From: an uncultured Prevotella sp.
Lineage (GTDB): Bacteria > Bacteroidota > Bacteroidia > Bacteroidales > Bacteroidaceae
Length of the DNA stretch: 58,356 bases
Direction of reading: 5' to 3'
NCBI GenBank assembly: GCA_947170265.1
Contig: CAMVSV010000015.1
Location: 1 to 58,356 of the forward strand
Positions 1 through 8,119 of this stretch are shown piece by piece. The first letter of the stretch is position 1, and each line of letters opens with the position of its first letter. The notes under the pieces are model-generated. The model made no database searches, had not been told where the DNA came from, and saw nothing but the letters and a program-made list of their open reading frames with translations. A program made the position numbers and the translations under genes.

Positions 1-221
1 CTCGGCAATTCAAACAAGTTTGATTGCTCTCGCTTAATCGGAAAGTTCTGCGGGACATTAAAACACCCTTTCTTCAGGAAAAAATCCCGTGAAACATTTT
101 GTGAATAAATATAAAATAATGTAAAATATTGAACGATTTCTTTAACATTTGGAGGCTAAGAAAGCCTCAAGAAACCACCCTTGTAACTCATTGGTAATCA
201 AGCGTTTGGAAGGGGTATTTT

Positions 222-303
222 AAAAGAGCCTCTTTTAGCGTGCAAAAGAGCCTCTTTTGGAAGGTAAAAGAGCCTCTTTCGCAACGCGAAAGTGGCACTT
301 TCG
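222..303. repeat. Array of short palindromes, 22-bp spacing
   Basis: Three near-identical copies of AAAAGAGCCTCTTTT lie at 222-236, 244-258 and 266-280, exactly 22 bp apart, followed by a related palindrome CGAAAGTGGCACTTTCG at 287-303. Each copy can pair with itself. The same sequence family reappears as the stem of the terminator at 33094-33130. It could be a terminator array, a multi-site operator or an intergenic repeat. Confidence 0.8.
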
Positions 304-379
304 TTTTCTCACTGTGCGGAGAATATTTTTCGTTCACATTTGTTAACTGTTTCACGGAATTATATTTCCCATAGAATAG

Positions 380-387
380 TACCTTTG
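380..387 (+). promoter_or_regulatory. Bacteroidetes -7 box for the AraC-type regulator
   Basis: TACCTTTG matches the TAnnTTTG -7 consensus. It ends only four bases before the ATG at 392, so the transcript would start at or next to the start codon. No clear -33 TTTG lies 19-20 bp upstream. Confidence 0.5.
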
Positions 388-391
388 TGGC

Positions 392-1486
392 ATGGTACAT
401 ACGATAGTCACTCTTCTGCCGTTGGCAGTATGCGCTTTCTGGTCGGTTGCCATAGCCCTGAGCCTATGGGAGAAGGGCAACCACGCCGCACGACGGCCAC
501 TGTTGCTGTGGGCTGTCACCGCCACGCTGCTCTATGCCGGACATTTCGTGTTCTTCAACCGCATGACGAGCTACATACCCCTGACCGACACCATCTATGT
601 GGTGTGCAACCTACTCGTCTACCCACTCTACCTGTACTACATCACCATGCTCACCACAGGGAAGGTGAGCACCACGCAGCGGTGGCTCACGGTGGTGCCG
701 CCCTCTGTCGTCGGCATCGTCGTTGCTACTATATATATAATAATGTGTGAGGACGACAGCCAACGGTTCATCAACACCTATCTGTATAACGGTACCATGG
801 AAGGGCTCCCGCCCTTAGGCAAGGTGCAAGCCGTGGCACACCAGACAGCGAAAGCCCTGTTTGCCATAGGTCTGGTGGCGGTGCTCTGCGTAGGCATACG
901 CCGCATACGCCGTTATAACACGCTCATAGACTCCATCTATGCCGACAACGACGACAAGCGGCTCTATGGCATCACCACCATACTGCTGCTGATGGTGCTC
1001 ACGGGTGTGCTGTCGTTCGTGGTGAATGCCATAGGACGCTTTGTGTTCCTGTCCTCGGAAATACCCTTTGCATTGCTTGCCTGCTTCTTCAGCACCCTGC
1101 TCTACATGCTCTGCTACCGCGGCTTCGTGCAGCGGTTCGCCTTCGAGGACATAGAGCGGGAAGAGTGCGAAGACACCGTCGGGGAGACACCGCAAGCAGA
1201 CTACCCCCACCTGCTGCAGACCATCGACGACGAACGGCTCTACCTACAGCCGGGACTGACGCTGGCGGGACTCGCACAGCAGCTCGGCACCAACCGCACG
1301 ATGCTCTCGAAGCTCGTGAACGAGGAGACGGGGATGCCCTTCGCGGAGTTCATCAACCGCAAGCGCATAGCCTATGTCGTGATGCTGGAAAGTCAGAACC
1401 CCGGCATACGCAAGGAGGATCTCGCCCAACAGGCAGGCTACACGTCAATGCGCTCCTTCTACCGTAACTACAACCTCTACCGCTGA
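392..1486 (+). CDS. Membrane-bound AraC-family transcriptional regulator
   Basis: A 364-aa protein with about seven hydrophobic segments in residues 5-245 (for example 5-25, 37-55, 98-118, 152-170, 192-215, 218-242), a short acidic linker (about 250-280) and a C-terminal AraC-type DNA-binding domain (about 285-362). The last domain has two helix-turn-helix units, around LAGLAQQLGTNRTMLSKLV and KEDLAQQAGYTSMRSFYR. This layout suggests a sensor anchored in the inner membrane with a cytoplasmic DNA-binding tail; the signal is unknown. It is followed by the surface-glycan locus, which it may control, but that is inference. The ATG sits four bases after a -7 box, so it may be translated leaderless. 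Confidence 0.85.
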   Translation: MVHTIVTLLPLAVCAFWSVAIALSLWEKGNHAARRPLLLWAVTATLLYAGHFVFFNRMTSYIPLTDTIYVVCNLLVYPLYLYYITMLTTGKVSTTQRWLTVVPPSVVGIVVATIYIIMCEDDSQRFINTYLYNGTMEGLPPLGKVQAVAHQTAKALFAIGLVAVLCVGIRRIRRYNTLIDSIYADNDDKRLYGITTILLLMVLTGVLSFVVNAIGRFVFLSSEIPFALLACFFSTLLYMLCYRGFVQRFAFEDIEREECEDTVGETPQADYPHLLQTIDDERLYLQPGLTLAGLAQQLGTNRTMLSKLVNEETGMPFAEFINRKRIAYVVMLESQNPGIRKEDLAQQAGYTSMRSFYRNYNLYR

Positions 1487-1500
1487 GCCGCCTCTGCCGT

Positions 1501-1620
1501 TTAGCAGGAAGGGTTGAGCATGAGTGAGTAGCGCACGAGTGTTTGAGCATGAGTGTTTGAACAGGAAGGGGGTTGAGCAGGAGTGAGTTGGGCATGAGTG
1601 GGTTGGGCAGGAAGGGTTGA
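1501..1620 (+). repeat. Degenerate tandem repeat, unit about GTTGAGCAGGAGTGA
   Basis: Roughly eight degenerate copies of a 14-16 bp unit built on TTGAGCAGGAGTGAG run head-to-tail directly into the first REP-like element. Variants include GAGCATGAG and GGGCAGGAA. The same unit flanks the repeat elements at 12891-12968 and 17295-17312 and appears inverted at 17441-17515. Small open frames here are a product of the repeats. Confidence 0.8.
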
Positions 1621-1741
1621 GCAGGATTTGCAATCCTGCTCCATTGAATATTAGGATTTGTAATCCGAGAAACACTGTCCTTGCTTTTTCCGCATCTCAG
1701 ATGCTTATATTCGATAGTGTCGGATTACAAATCCGACACAA
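1621..1741. repeat. REP/BIME-like composite element, copy 1
   Basis: Starts with the palindrome GCAGGATTTGCAATCCTGC (1621-1639) and ends with GTCGGATTACAAATCCGAC (1719-1737). The right arm, read on the other strand, repeats the left arm: palindrome, four bases, CCATTGA(A/G)TAT(T/G)AG, second palindrome. The element is therefore two REP-like units facing each other across a roughly 25-bp pyrimidine-rich spacer. Confidence 0.8.
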
Positions 1742-1771
1742 CCAAGCACCCGTTGAGCTGGAGTGGGTTGA

Positions 1772-1886
1772 GCAGGATTTGCAATCCTGCTCCATTGAAT
1801 ATTAGGATTTGCAATCCGAGAAACAATGATTTTACCGCATCACAGATGCTCATACTCAATGGTGTCGGATTGCAAATCCGCCACAA
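1772..1886. repeat. REP/BIME-like composite element, copy 2
   Basis: Same architecture as copy 1, beginning with the same 19-bp palindrome (1772-1790) and ending with CGGATTGCAAATCCG (1866-1880). The central spacer is shorter (AAACAATGATTTTAC). It is preceded by one GTTGAGCTGGAGTGG unit. Confidence 0.8.
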
Positions 1887-1936
1887 CTGCAACGCTGTCC
1901 TTATGAGCAGGAGTGTTTGAACAGGAAGGGGGTTGA

Positions 1937-2058
1937 GCAGGATTTGCAATCCTGCTCCATTGAATATTAGGATTTGCAATCCGAGAAACACTGTCCTTAC
2001 CTTTTTTCCGCATCACAGATGCTCATACTCAATGGTGTCGGATTGCAAATCCGACACA
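1937..2058. repeat. REP/BIME-like composite element, copy 3
   Basis: Same orientation as copies 1 and 2; left palindrome at 1937-1955, right palindrome at 2039-2053. It is preceded by GAGCAGGAGTG units and followed by short CCGCCACAAC direct repeats (2068-2087). Confidence 0.8.
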
Positions 2059-2525
2059 GCCGAAAATCCGCCACAACCGCCACAACTGATAATTTAAAGT
2101 GCAGAGACGCATCAAGCAGGGGAGGGCAGAGCTGTTACCTGCGTTACAGTAATATAATCCTGCGCAGCGGATGCAATGAAATCCTCCCTGCAAACCGCTT
2201 TGATTAAAAAAAGTAGATGGAAAGGCGTATTTCCTTTGGATAAAAGATACATAAATACCGAATACATCGGCGTTTCTGCGCTCCACAACCTCCACATGAG
2301 ACATAGAAATTAAGCCGAAAAAACGGCACAGAACCGAAAAAAAGTGAGTTTATTGCGTGGTAAATAATAATATGTATACGCGAGAAAATTCATAACTTTG
2401 TACCGATTTTAAAGCAACCTCTACCGCGAAGCAAGAATAAATGGCTAATAAGATCTCAGCCATAGGAGCAAGAAAAAAGTAAGAAATAAGGAAGAAATAA
2501 CAAAACACTAACAAATTAATAAAGA
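2059..2525. other. Leader region of the 1704-aa surface-protein gene
   Basis: No gene is visible between the repeat cluster and the start at 2526. The stretch is AT-rich in its second half and contains the -7 box at 2393-2400, giving an untranslated leader of about 120 bases. No recognisable riboswitch or strong hairpin was seen in the leader. Confidence 0.6.
2393..2400 (+). promoter_or_regulatory. -7 box for the 1704-aa surface protein
   Basis: TAACTTTG fits the Bacteroidetes TAnnTTTG consensus and lies about 126 bases before the ATG, leaving a long A-rich leader. The -33 position is not TTTG, which may mean an activator is needed. Confidence 0.55.
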
Positions 2526-5500
2526 ATGATGAAACGAATTGCTTTATTCTTAACTGCCCTCGTAACACTACTGGGGGGGGTGATAGATGCTAATGCAGCT
2601 TGGAGCGGAGCAACGTTCCACCTCGTGGCATCTACCTCTGGCACTGCCAACATTCCGGCAGCAGCCAACGGGCATTACAAGTTTACCGAGACATCGACAA
2701 ACATCTATGAAATCACCATCGATGTCTCAAGCATGGCAGCCAATGCCAAAGTGTATTTCCGCATTCATCGCTTTGATGGAGGCGGTACTGTGCTCGGCGA
2801 CGTGCAGCCCAACGACTACGACGATGTCGATATCATTAACAACAACGGCTACCAGACCCTTGCTTCTGCCAACGATGGTCAGACATCGTGCTACGGAAAA
2901 ACCAAGAGCTTCTACATTCCGTACAATGCTGCCTATCAGGCATACACCATCAAGGTAGACCATTCGGGCAGCGAACCGATAATCACCGTAACGGGACTGG
3001 CTACTGCTTCGGGCGTGCCCTTCACCACCACAACGGCACTTTCCCCTGATGCCACCCCCACCGTTCCGTCCAAAGATGTGGTTGCAGTTTATAGCGATGC
3101 ATACAATGCTACCAAGACTACTGCACAGACAGATTATGCTGGTATATGCGGCAAGGGATGGCAGAACGTGACATGGAATACCGTCACTCAGGAACAGTTG
3201 GCTTCGGGCGACAACGTGTTCTACCTTACTAATGCAAATGGTATTGGTTTCAGAAATGTAACGACAGTCAGTGTTCCTATTTCGGTCAGTCTTTCGGTAT
3301 ATCCCTCTGAGACTATTACCAATGCGAAGCTAAGGATTGAAGGAATATACGGTGCACCGGAGGTTCCTCTCGGAACCCTCACCGGGGGACAATGGAACGA
3401 CGTCACGGTTGATTTGTCACAATACGGAACTTGCTCTGAAAACTGGAACTATCTGAAAATCTATAATGAGAACAATGAGCTGAAAACCATAGATTACCTC
3501 TATGTAGACAATTTCTATTTCACGAAGGTAGACATAGAACCGGCTACAGTTCCTACAAACCCACAAGAGGATGTGCTCGTGGTGTTCAGCCGCACCTACG
3601 GAAAAGATTCTGGAGTTGAGACCGGCGATTTCTACGGAGTAAGTGAAGGAAACCCACAAAAACCCCTCTATTCTTCGGCAAAACTCATCACCGACACGGG
3701 AGGACACAACATCTATAAGGTGATTGGTGCCGGCTTCTCCGGCAGGCTCACCGACCCCAACAACAACTATGCTGCAACTGCGGCTTCAGTTCACAACGTG
3801 GCTCATGTGGCCATCTGGCCTACCACAGCCACCAAGGGACGCATATTCCAGGATGGCAACTACAATAGCGTATACACAGAGTTCGACAGACTCACACCTG
3901 GGCAGTGGAACTATGTGAGCGTGCCCATAAACTTCAACAAGAACTATATCCTCGTTTATCTCACCGACGACAACGGCAACGTGGAGAAAACCTTCTTCCT
4001 CGACCATTTCTATGTGGCTCACGAGGTGCCCACCGTGCCCACTCCCGTGCATGATGCCGCTGAAGTGAGGAGCATCTACGGCAGCTTCTACACTGCTGCC
4101 ACCACGCCCACATTAGCCAACTGGGGAGCTTCCTCTACGGTGCAGACCGAAAAGACCGACGGCAACAGAAAGATTCTGAAGCGACTCACCAACGTGGACT
4201 ATGCCGGCTATGAATATTCCGGAGAAAATGGAGTGGACATCACAGGCATGCACTTCCTCCATGCCGATGTCTATCCCGTGCTCAACACCACACAGATTTC
4301 TTTCGATGTGATCACCGGTAACTCAGGTACATATACAGAAGCTTACTACAACGCTACCGGACTCACCCCACACCAGTGGAACTCCATAGACATTCCACTC
4401 TCTGAGCTCACGCTGCGCAAGGACGACGGACACATCTACACCAAGCAGCTGAAGCTGTCGAGCAACGGTGCTGCCAACTTCAACCCAACAGCCGACTTCT
4501 ATATCACCAACATTTACTATTACAAAGGTGACGACGGAGTGCTCACCTCGGTAGACCTTACTGCCGCCTCCAACGATATATCCATTGGAGGAACCACCTC
4601 TCTCACAGCTTTGCCGAAAGACAATTATAACGAGGACTTCACCGGTGCAACACTCACCTACAGCTCCAGCAACAGCAACGTGGCACGCGTCACCAACAAC
4701 GGCAATGTGATGGGCGTGGCACCTGGCACTGCCACCATCACCGTGACAGCTACCTCGGGTGGTACCTCAGTGACAGCCACCACCACCATCAACGTGCTTC
4801 TGCCTGTGCCTACAGCACCGACCGATGCCGCAGAAAATGTTCTCGTGGTGTTCAGCGATACTTACGGCAAGAGAAACACACCGACCGGCCAGAATGCAGG
4901 CTGGGGAAAAAACGATGTTCCGGCAGACCCCATCTTCACCTCCATTACGGTGACCAATGCCATGGACAGTCATCCCATACTACATGTCGTGGGCTCCACT
5001 TCCAACGGTCGTCCGTTGGATCCCAACAACGGTCTCGCAGTGAAGGCCATGAACGGCTATACCGTTGCCCATGCTGCCGTGTGGCCCACCACAGCCACGA
5101 AGGCACGCATCTTCAGCGACAACACCTACAGCTCAAACTACGCTGACGTGGACGGCCTCATACCGGGACAATGGAACTACATCTCCGTACCCGTGACCTT
5201 CACCAACGATTATCTGCTCATCTATCTCTCTGATGACCAAGGCACGAGCGAGACGGAGTTCTATCTCGACCACTTCTATGTGGCCAAGGACGAGAATGTC
5301 CCCGTGCTGGTAGAAGCCACTCTGTCAGACTATGATGCTACGAGTGCCACGCTCTCGCTGAAAGCTACCGACACCGAAGTGGCAAACATCAACTATATAA
5401 TCACACTCACCGAGGTGGGCACGGAGAACACCACCACCATACGCACCACGGGAGCCAACGGTGCTGCAATAAGCTATGACATTGACGGACTGAAGCCTGT

Positions 5501-7640
5501 CACAGCCTACTCGGCAACCATCGTTGCCAACGATGGTGTCAACAACTCGGCAAGCGCGACTGTGACATTCACCACCACAGCCATACCCCCAGCCACCACT
5601 CCCACCGCACAAAACGTGATGAGCATATACAGCAATGCCTATACCGAAAACTATCTTAAAGGAATAGAAGTGAACAATGGTGGAACAGTGCAGAACTACA
5701 ACGTGGCAGAAGGCGACGAGGTGAAGCTGGTAACGGGTGCTACCACCATCACCATACGCCACAACGAACACGATGCCGACCCCGAGACCTACAACACTGC
5801 ATATATTGCCATCTACCCCACAGGCTCCACTACGGAGGTGACGCTCACTCCCACGTTCTACAACTCCACGGCAAACACCGTGTCGCAGACCTACAGCGTG
5901 ATACCCGGACAATGGAACTACCTGTCGTTCAGGCCTGCCGACTTCAGACCCGAAGGTTACAGCGGCAAAGACCTCTTTGAACTCGTGGTGAGCCAGCAGG
6001 CTGCCAACACCCTGTTCTTCGACAATTTCTACTACACTTCAGTCAATGACGTGACGGCACCGGTATATGCTTCCCACACCCAGATGGCGGCAGCCAGCTA
6101 TGTGGTGTTCAACCTCAACTATACCGACGACACTGACGAGGGCACACTCACTTTCAAGATCTGGAACGAGTATGGCGGATATGAGGGTGACGTGACCGGC
6201 AAGGAGGGCACCAACGTGCGCTTCCGCATAAACAACCTTGACCCGGAAACAACCTACAACTACACTCTCAAGGTTAGCGACGAAGCCGGCAACACCTCAG
6301 CCGATCGACAGCTCACCGTGACAACACCCATCGTGGAAGGAGACCTGAGAGTGAACGACAATCCCGCAGATCCTGATGCCGCAAAGCTCACCGCCGCCGG
6401 CATGGTATACATCACCGGAGTATGGGACACCGACAAGTTCATAGCCATTGACCAGGAAAAATGCGCCACAGCCTACGACCTCACCGAGGTGGACTTCAGA
6501 GCCACGGGCAACGCCCGTCTGGACCGCGACCATGCCTACTTCACGTTCAACCCCAACGCCATCCTCGTGTCGCCCAAGCTCAACAAGTTCAACATCAACT
6601 ATGTGATGTACGACCGCGACGGAGAGACCCTCTACGGATATAACTTCGACATGATCGACGGCGACTTCCCCGCCGCGACGTTCTACTCAGGAAACCCACT
6701 CTACTCCACAGTGATAGCACCGGGAATAGCAAATGGCAAGTATACCCGTGGCATGGATGCAAGCAAGTATCTGAAGCTTGACCCCTTCACCGGCTTCAAG
6801 AAAATCGTTACCGGACAGAACTTCGCCTTCTCGCGCAATCTGAACAACGGCGACAAGAAGGGCAACGATGTCTTTGCAACGGTGATTCTCCCCTTCGCCG
6901 TCGACGTGAACAACTCTGGAGTGCAGGGCAGCGATGCCCCGCTCACGCTCTATGAGCTGAGCTCTGCCGTTGCCGACGAGAGCAACAACATAACCCTGAA
7001 GTTTGAAGAGGTGACCGGAGTGGGCGTAACAAACAAGCCGTATCTCGTGAAGTCGAACATTGACAATGGTGGCGGCACCATATACTTCATCGACAGCAAC
7101 GTGCCAAAGACACTCACCTTCCCCGAAGGCAACCTTGAAGCCATGAAGCACGTGGGAGCATCAACCGAAGGCAATGCAACGCTCTTCGGCACCTATGTCA
7201 CCCACGAGGCAACAAGCAACGACACGCCATGGGAAGGCTACGACGGATGGTACCACACAGGCATCTACGGACTGGCAGGAGGAAACACCTCGCTGACGCT
7301 ACAGGAGATGGCTGCAACCACTACCTCGGGCTCCATCATCCCCGCATGGCGCTCCATGGTGCAGCTCTCCAACGTTGCTCCGGGCGCAAAGATAAGCCTC
7401 GTGTTCATTGACCATGAGGATGAGCCCTCTGATCCGGAAAACCCGGAGACACCCGAGGTTAATCCCGGTGAAGGCGAGACCACAGCCATCACGCGTCCAG
7501 CCACCGACAGCGAGATAAATGCCGTGATAGGCAACGTTTACAGCATTGACGGAAGGAAGGTGTCCTCACGAGGCAACAGCTTCATGCAGCTGCCTGCCGG
7601 CATCTATATCGTCAACGGCAAGAAGGTGATTGTAAAGTAA
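2526..7640 (+). CDS. Large multimodular secreted surface protein with CBM-like repeats
   Basis: A 1704-aa exported protein with a signal peptide (about 1-24). It carries about five copies of a 150-180-aa beta-rich module (about 180-345, 347-510, 512-670, 765-930, 1022-1173). Each opens with a motif like VxVxxSDxYG and has a (P/G)GQWNYxSVP signature (for example TPGQWNYVSVP, IPGQWNYISVP) before a 'FYLDHFYVA' strand. Between them are a Big_2 domain (about 672-758) and FN3-like domains (about 930-1018 and 1175-1268). After a Pro/Glu-rich linker (about 1631-1650), the end (IDGRKV...LPAGIYIVNGKKVIVK) resembles a type IX secretion sorting domain. The modules resemble carbohydrate-binding modules of Bacteroidetes polysaccharidases, so glycan binding at the cell surface is likely. 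No catalytic domain was recognised. A G8 run at 2573-2580 lies in the signal-peptide codons. Confidence 0.85.
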   Translation: MMKRIALFLTALVTLLGGVIDANAAWSGATFHLVASTSGTANIPAAANGHYKFTETSTNIYEITIDVSSMAANAKVYFRIHRFDGGGTVLGDVQPNDYDDVDIINNNGYQTLASANDGQTSCYGKTKSFYIPYNAAYQAYTIKVDHSGSEPIITVTGLATASGVPFTTTTALSPDATPTVPSKDVVAVYSDAYNATKTTAQTDYAGICGKGWQNVTWNTVTQEQLASGDNVFYLTNANGIGFRNVTTVSVPISVSLSVYPSETITNAKLRIEGIYGAPEVPLGTLTGGQWNDVTVDLSQYGTCSENWNYLKIYNENNELKTIDYLYVDNFYFTKVDIEPATVPTNPQEDVLVVFSRTYGKDSGVETGDFYGVSEGNPQKPLYSSAKLITDTGGHNIYKVIGAGFSGRLTDPNNNYAATAASVHNVAHVAIWPTTATKGRIFQDGNYNSVYTEFDRLTPGQWNYVSVPINFNKNYILVYLTDDNGNVEKTFFLDHFYVAHEVPTVPTPVHDAAEVRSIYGSFYTAATTPTLANWGASSTVQTEKTDGNRKILKRLTNVDYAGYEYSGENGVDITGMHFLHADVYPVLNTTQISFDVITGNSGTYTEAYYNATGLTPHQWNSIDIPLSELTLRKDDGHIYTKQLKLSSNGAANFNPTADFYITNIYYYKGDDGVLTSVDLTAASNDISIGGTTSLTALPKDNYNEDFTGATLTYSSSNSNVARVTNNGNVMGVAPGTATITVTATSGGTSVTATTTINVLLPVPTAPTDAAENVLVVFSDTYGKRNTPTGQNAGWGKNDVPADPIFTSITVTNAMDSHPILHVVGSTSNGRPLDPNNGLAVKAMNGYTVAHAAVWPTTATKARIFSDNTYSSNYADVDGLIPGQWNYISVPVTFTNDYLLIYLSDDQGTSETEFYLDHFYVAKDENVPVLVEATLSDYDATSATLSLKATDTEVANINYIITLTEVGTENTTTIRTTGANGAAISYDIDGLKPVTAYSATIVANDGVNNSASATVTFTTTAIPPATTPTAQNVMSIYSNAYTENYLKGIEVNNGGTVQNYNVAEGDEVKLVTGATTITIRHNEHDADPETYNTAYIAIYPTGSTTEVTLTPTFYNSTANTVSQTYSVIPGQWNYLSFRPADFRPEGYSGKDLFELVVSQQAANTLFFDNFYYTSVNDVTAPVYASHTQMAAASYVVFNLNYTDDTDEGTLTFKIWNEYGGYEGDVTGKEGTNVRFRINNLDPETTYNYTLKVSDEAGNTSADRQLTVTTPIVEGDLRVNDNPADPDAAKLTAAGMVYITGVWDTDKFIAIDQEKCATAYDLTEVDFRATGNARLDRDHAYFTFNPNAILVSPKLNKFNINYVMYDRDGETLYGYNFDMIDGDFPAATFYSGNPLYSTVIAPGIANGKYTRGMDASKYLKLDPFTGFKKIVTGQNFAFSRNLNNGDKKGNDVFATVILPFAVDVNNSGVQGSDAPLTLYELSSAVADESNNITLKFEEVTGVGVTNKPYLVKSNIDNGGGTIYFIDSNVPKTLTFPEGNLEAMKHVGASTEGNATLFGTYVTHEATSNDTPWEGYDGWYHTGIYGLAGGNTSLTLQEMAATTTSGSIIPAWRSMVQLSNVAPGAKISLVFIDHEDEPSDPENPETPEVNPGEGETTAITRPATDSEINAVIGNVYSIDGRKVSSRGNSFMQLPAGIYIVNGKKVIVK
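2573..2580 (+). other. Poly-G (G8) tract in signal-peptide codons
   Basis: Eight consecutive G residues encode part of Leu-Gly-Gly-Val in the hydrophobic core of the signal peptide. Loss of one G gives an in-frame TGA immediately; gain of one gives TAA four codons later. Tracts like this are classic slipped-strand phase-variation sites in other bacteria. Confidence 0.6.
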
Positions 7641-7696
7641 AGACCTAAGTAACGAGAGAAAAAGGAAATATATCCTTCCTACATAATTATAAAGCG

Positions 7697-7882
7697 ATGG
7701 AAAAGAAAACGTATATAAAACCAACCACTGAGTTATGGGCTGTGGAGAGCCAGAGCCCCCTTATGAATGTATCAGGAAAAATAAGCGACAATCCTATACC
7801 TCCCGGCGGACGCGTGCAGAGTAAGGAGGGAGAGCTCGGCACTGAGAGCTGGCCCCAATCATTCTCTATATGGGAAGAATAA
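7697..7882 (+). CDS. Small 61-aa Bacteroidales peptide of unknown function
   Basis: A 61-aa protein beginning MEKKTYIKPTTELWAVE and ending in an acidic/aromatic tail (WPQSFSIWEE), with a Gly/Pro-rich centre (NPIPPGGR). Short proteins starting MKKxYIKPxxE are common in Bacteroidales beside genes for secreted proteins, but I know no proven function. It lies 56 bases after the 1704-aa gene, ahead of a strong terminator, so it is probably co-transcribed. There is no membrane segment and no clear signal peptide. Confidence 0.7.
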   Translation: MEKKTYIKPTTELWAVESQSPLMNVSGKISDNPIPPGGRVQSKEGELGTESWPQSFSIWEE

Positions 7883-7910
7883 TAGTAAGAAGAATAGTGG
7901 ATAACAATGA

Positions 7911-7949
7911 AAAGAGCTGCTTGCAACAAATGCGAGCAGCTCTTTTTTT
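7911..7949 (+). terminator. Rho-independent terminator after the 61-aa gene
   Basis: Stem AAAGAGCTGCTTGC / GCGAGCAGCTCTTT with a seven-base loop, followed by a T run. The stem sequence is close to those at 13391-13429 and 58237-58276. Confidence 0.9.
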
Positions 7950-8037
7950 GTTTACAGCGACAGTGGTTTGAAGCTTGTTTTTCGGTGTTGTGAGGTTTTT
8001 GCGTAGTGATATTCTTGCTATGGAAAGGTCACGCGCC

Positions 8038-8045
8038 TATCTTTG
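8038..8045 (+). promoter_or_regulatory. -7 box for the GH128 gene
   Basis: TATCTTTG matches TAnnTTTG and sits about 75 bases before the ATG at 8120. An in-frame ATG at 8006 lies upstream of this box, which argues for the 8120 start. Confidence 0.6.
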
Positions 8046-8119
8046 CAGCGGAAAGGAGAGAGACGCTTGGCGAAGTTCTTGAGAAATCTATCAACCGAAT
8101 AACTATCTATTTAAAAAGT

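Larger units (their letters stand above)
1..391. other. Intergenic region upstream of AraC-type regulator
   Basis: No credible gene is visible. Bases 6-26 hold an imperfect inverted repeat (CAATTCAAAC / GTTTGATTG), and 222-303 hold an array of short palindromes (separate entry). The rest is AT-rich. The only promoter-like box is TACCTTTG at 380-387, at the edge of the regulator gene. The window start may truncate an upstream gene's 3' region. Confidence 0.6.

Noticed and set aside
188..400. 70-codon minus-strand frame near the left end
   Set aside because: It spans the palindrome array and overlaps the regulator start and promoter box; no support.
1617..1991. Short open frames in both directions across the repeat cluster
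   Set aside because: They recur with each element copy and encode the repeat itself; no ribosome site and no conservation evidence.
1501..2058. CRISPR array
   Set aside because: Repeats are too long and imperfect, the intervals are not unique spacers of even length, and no cas gene is in the window.
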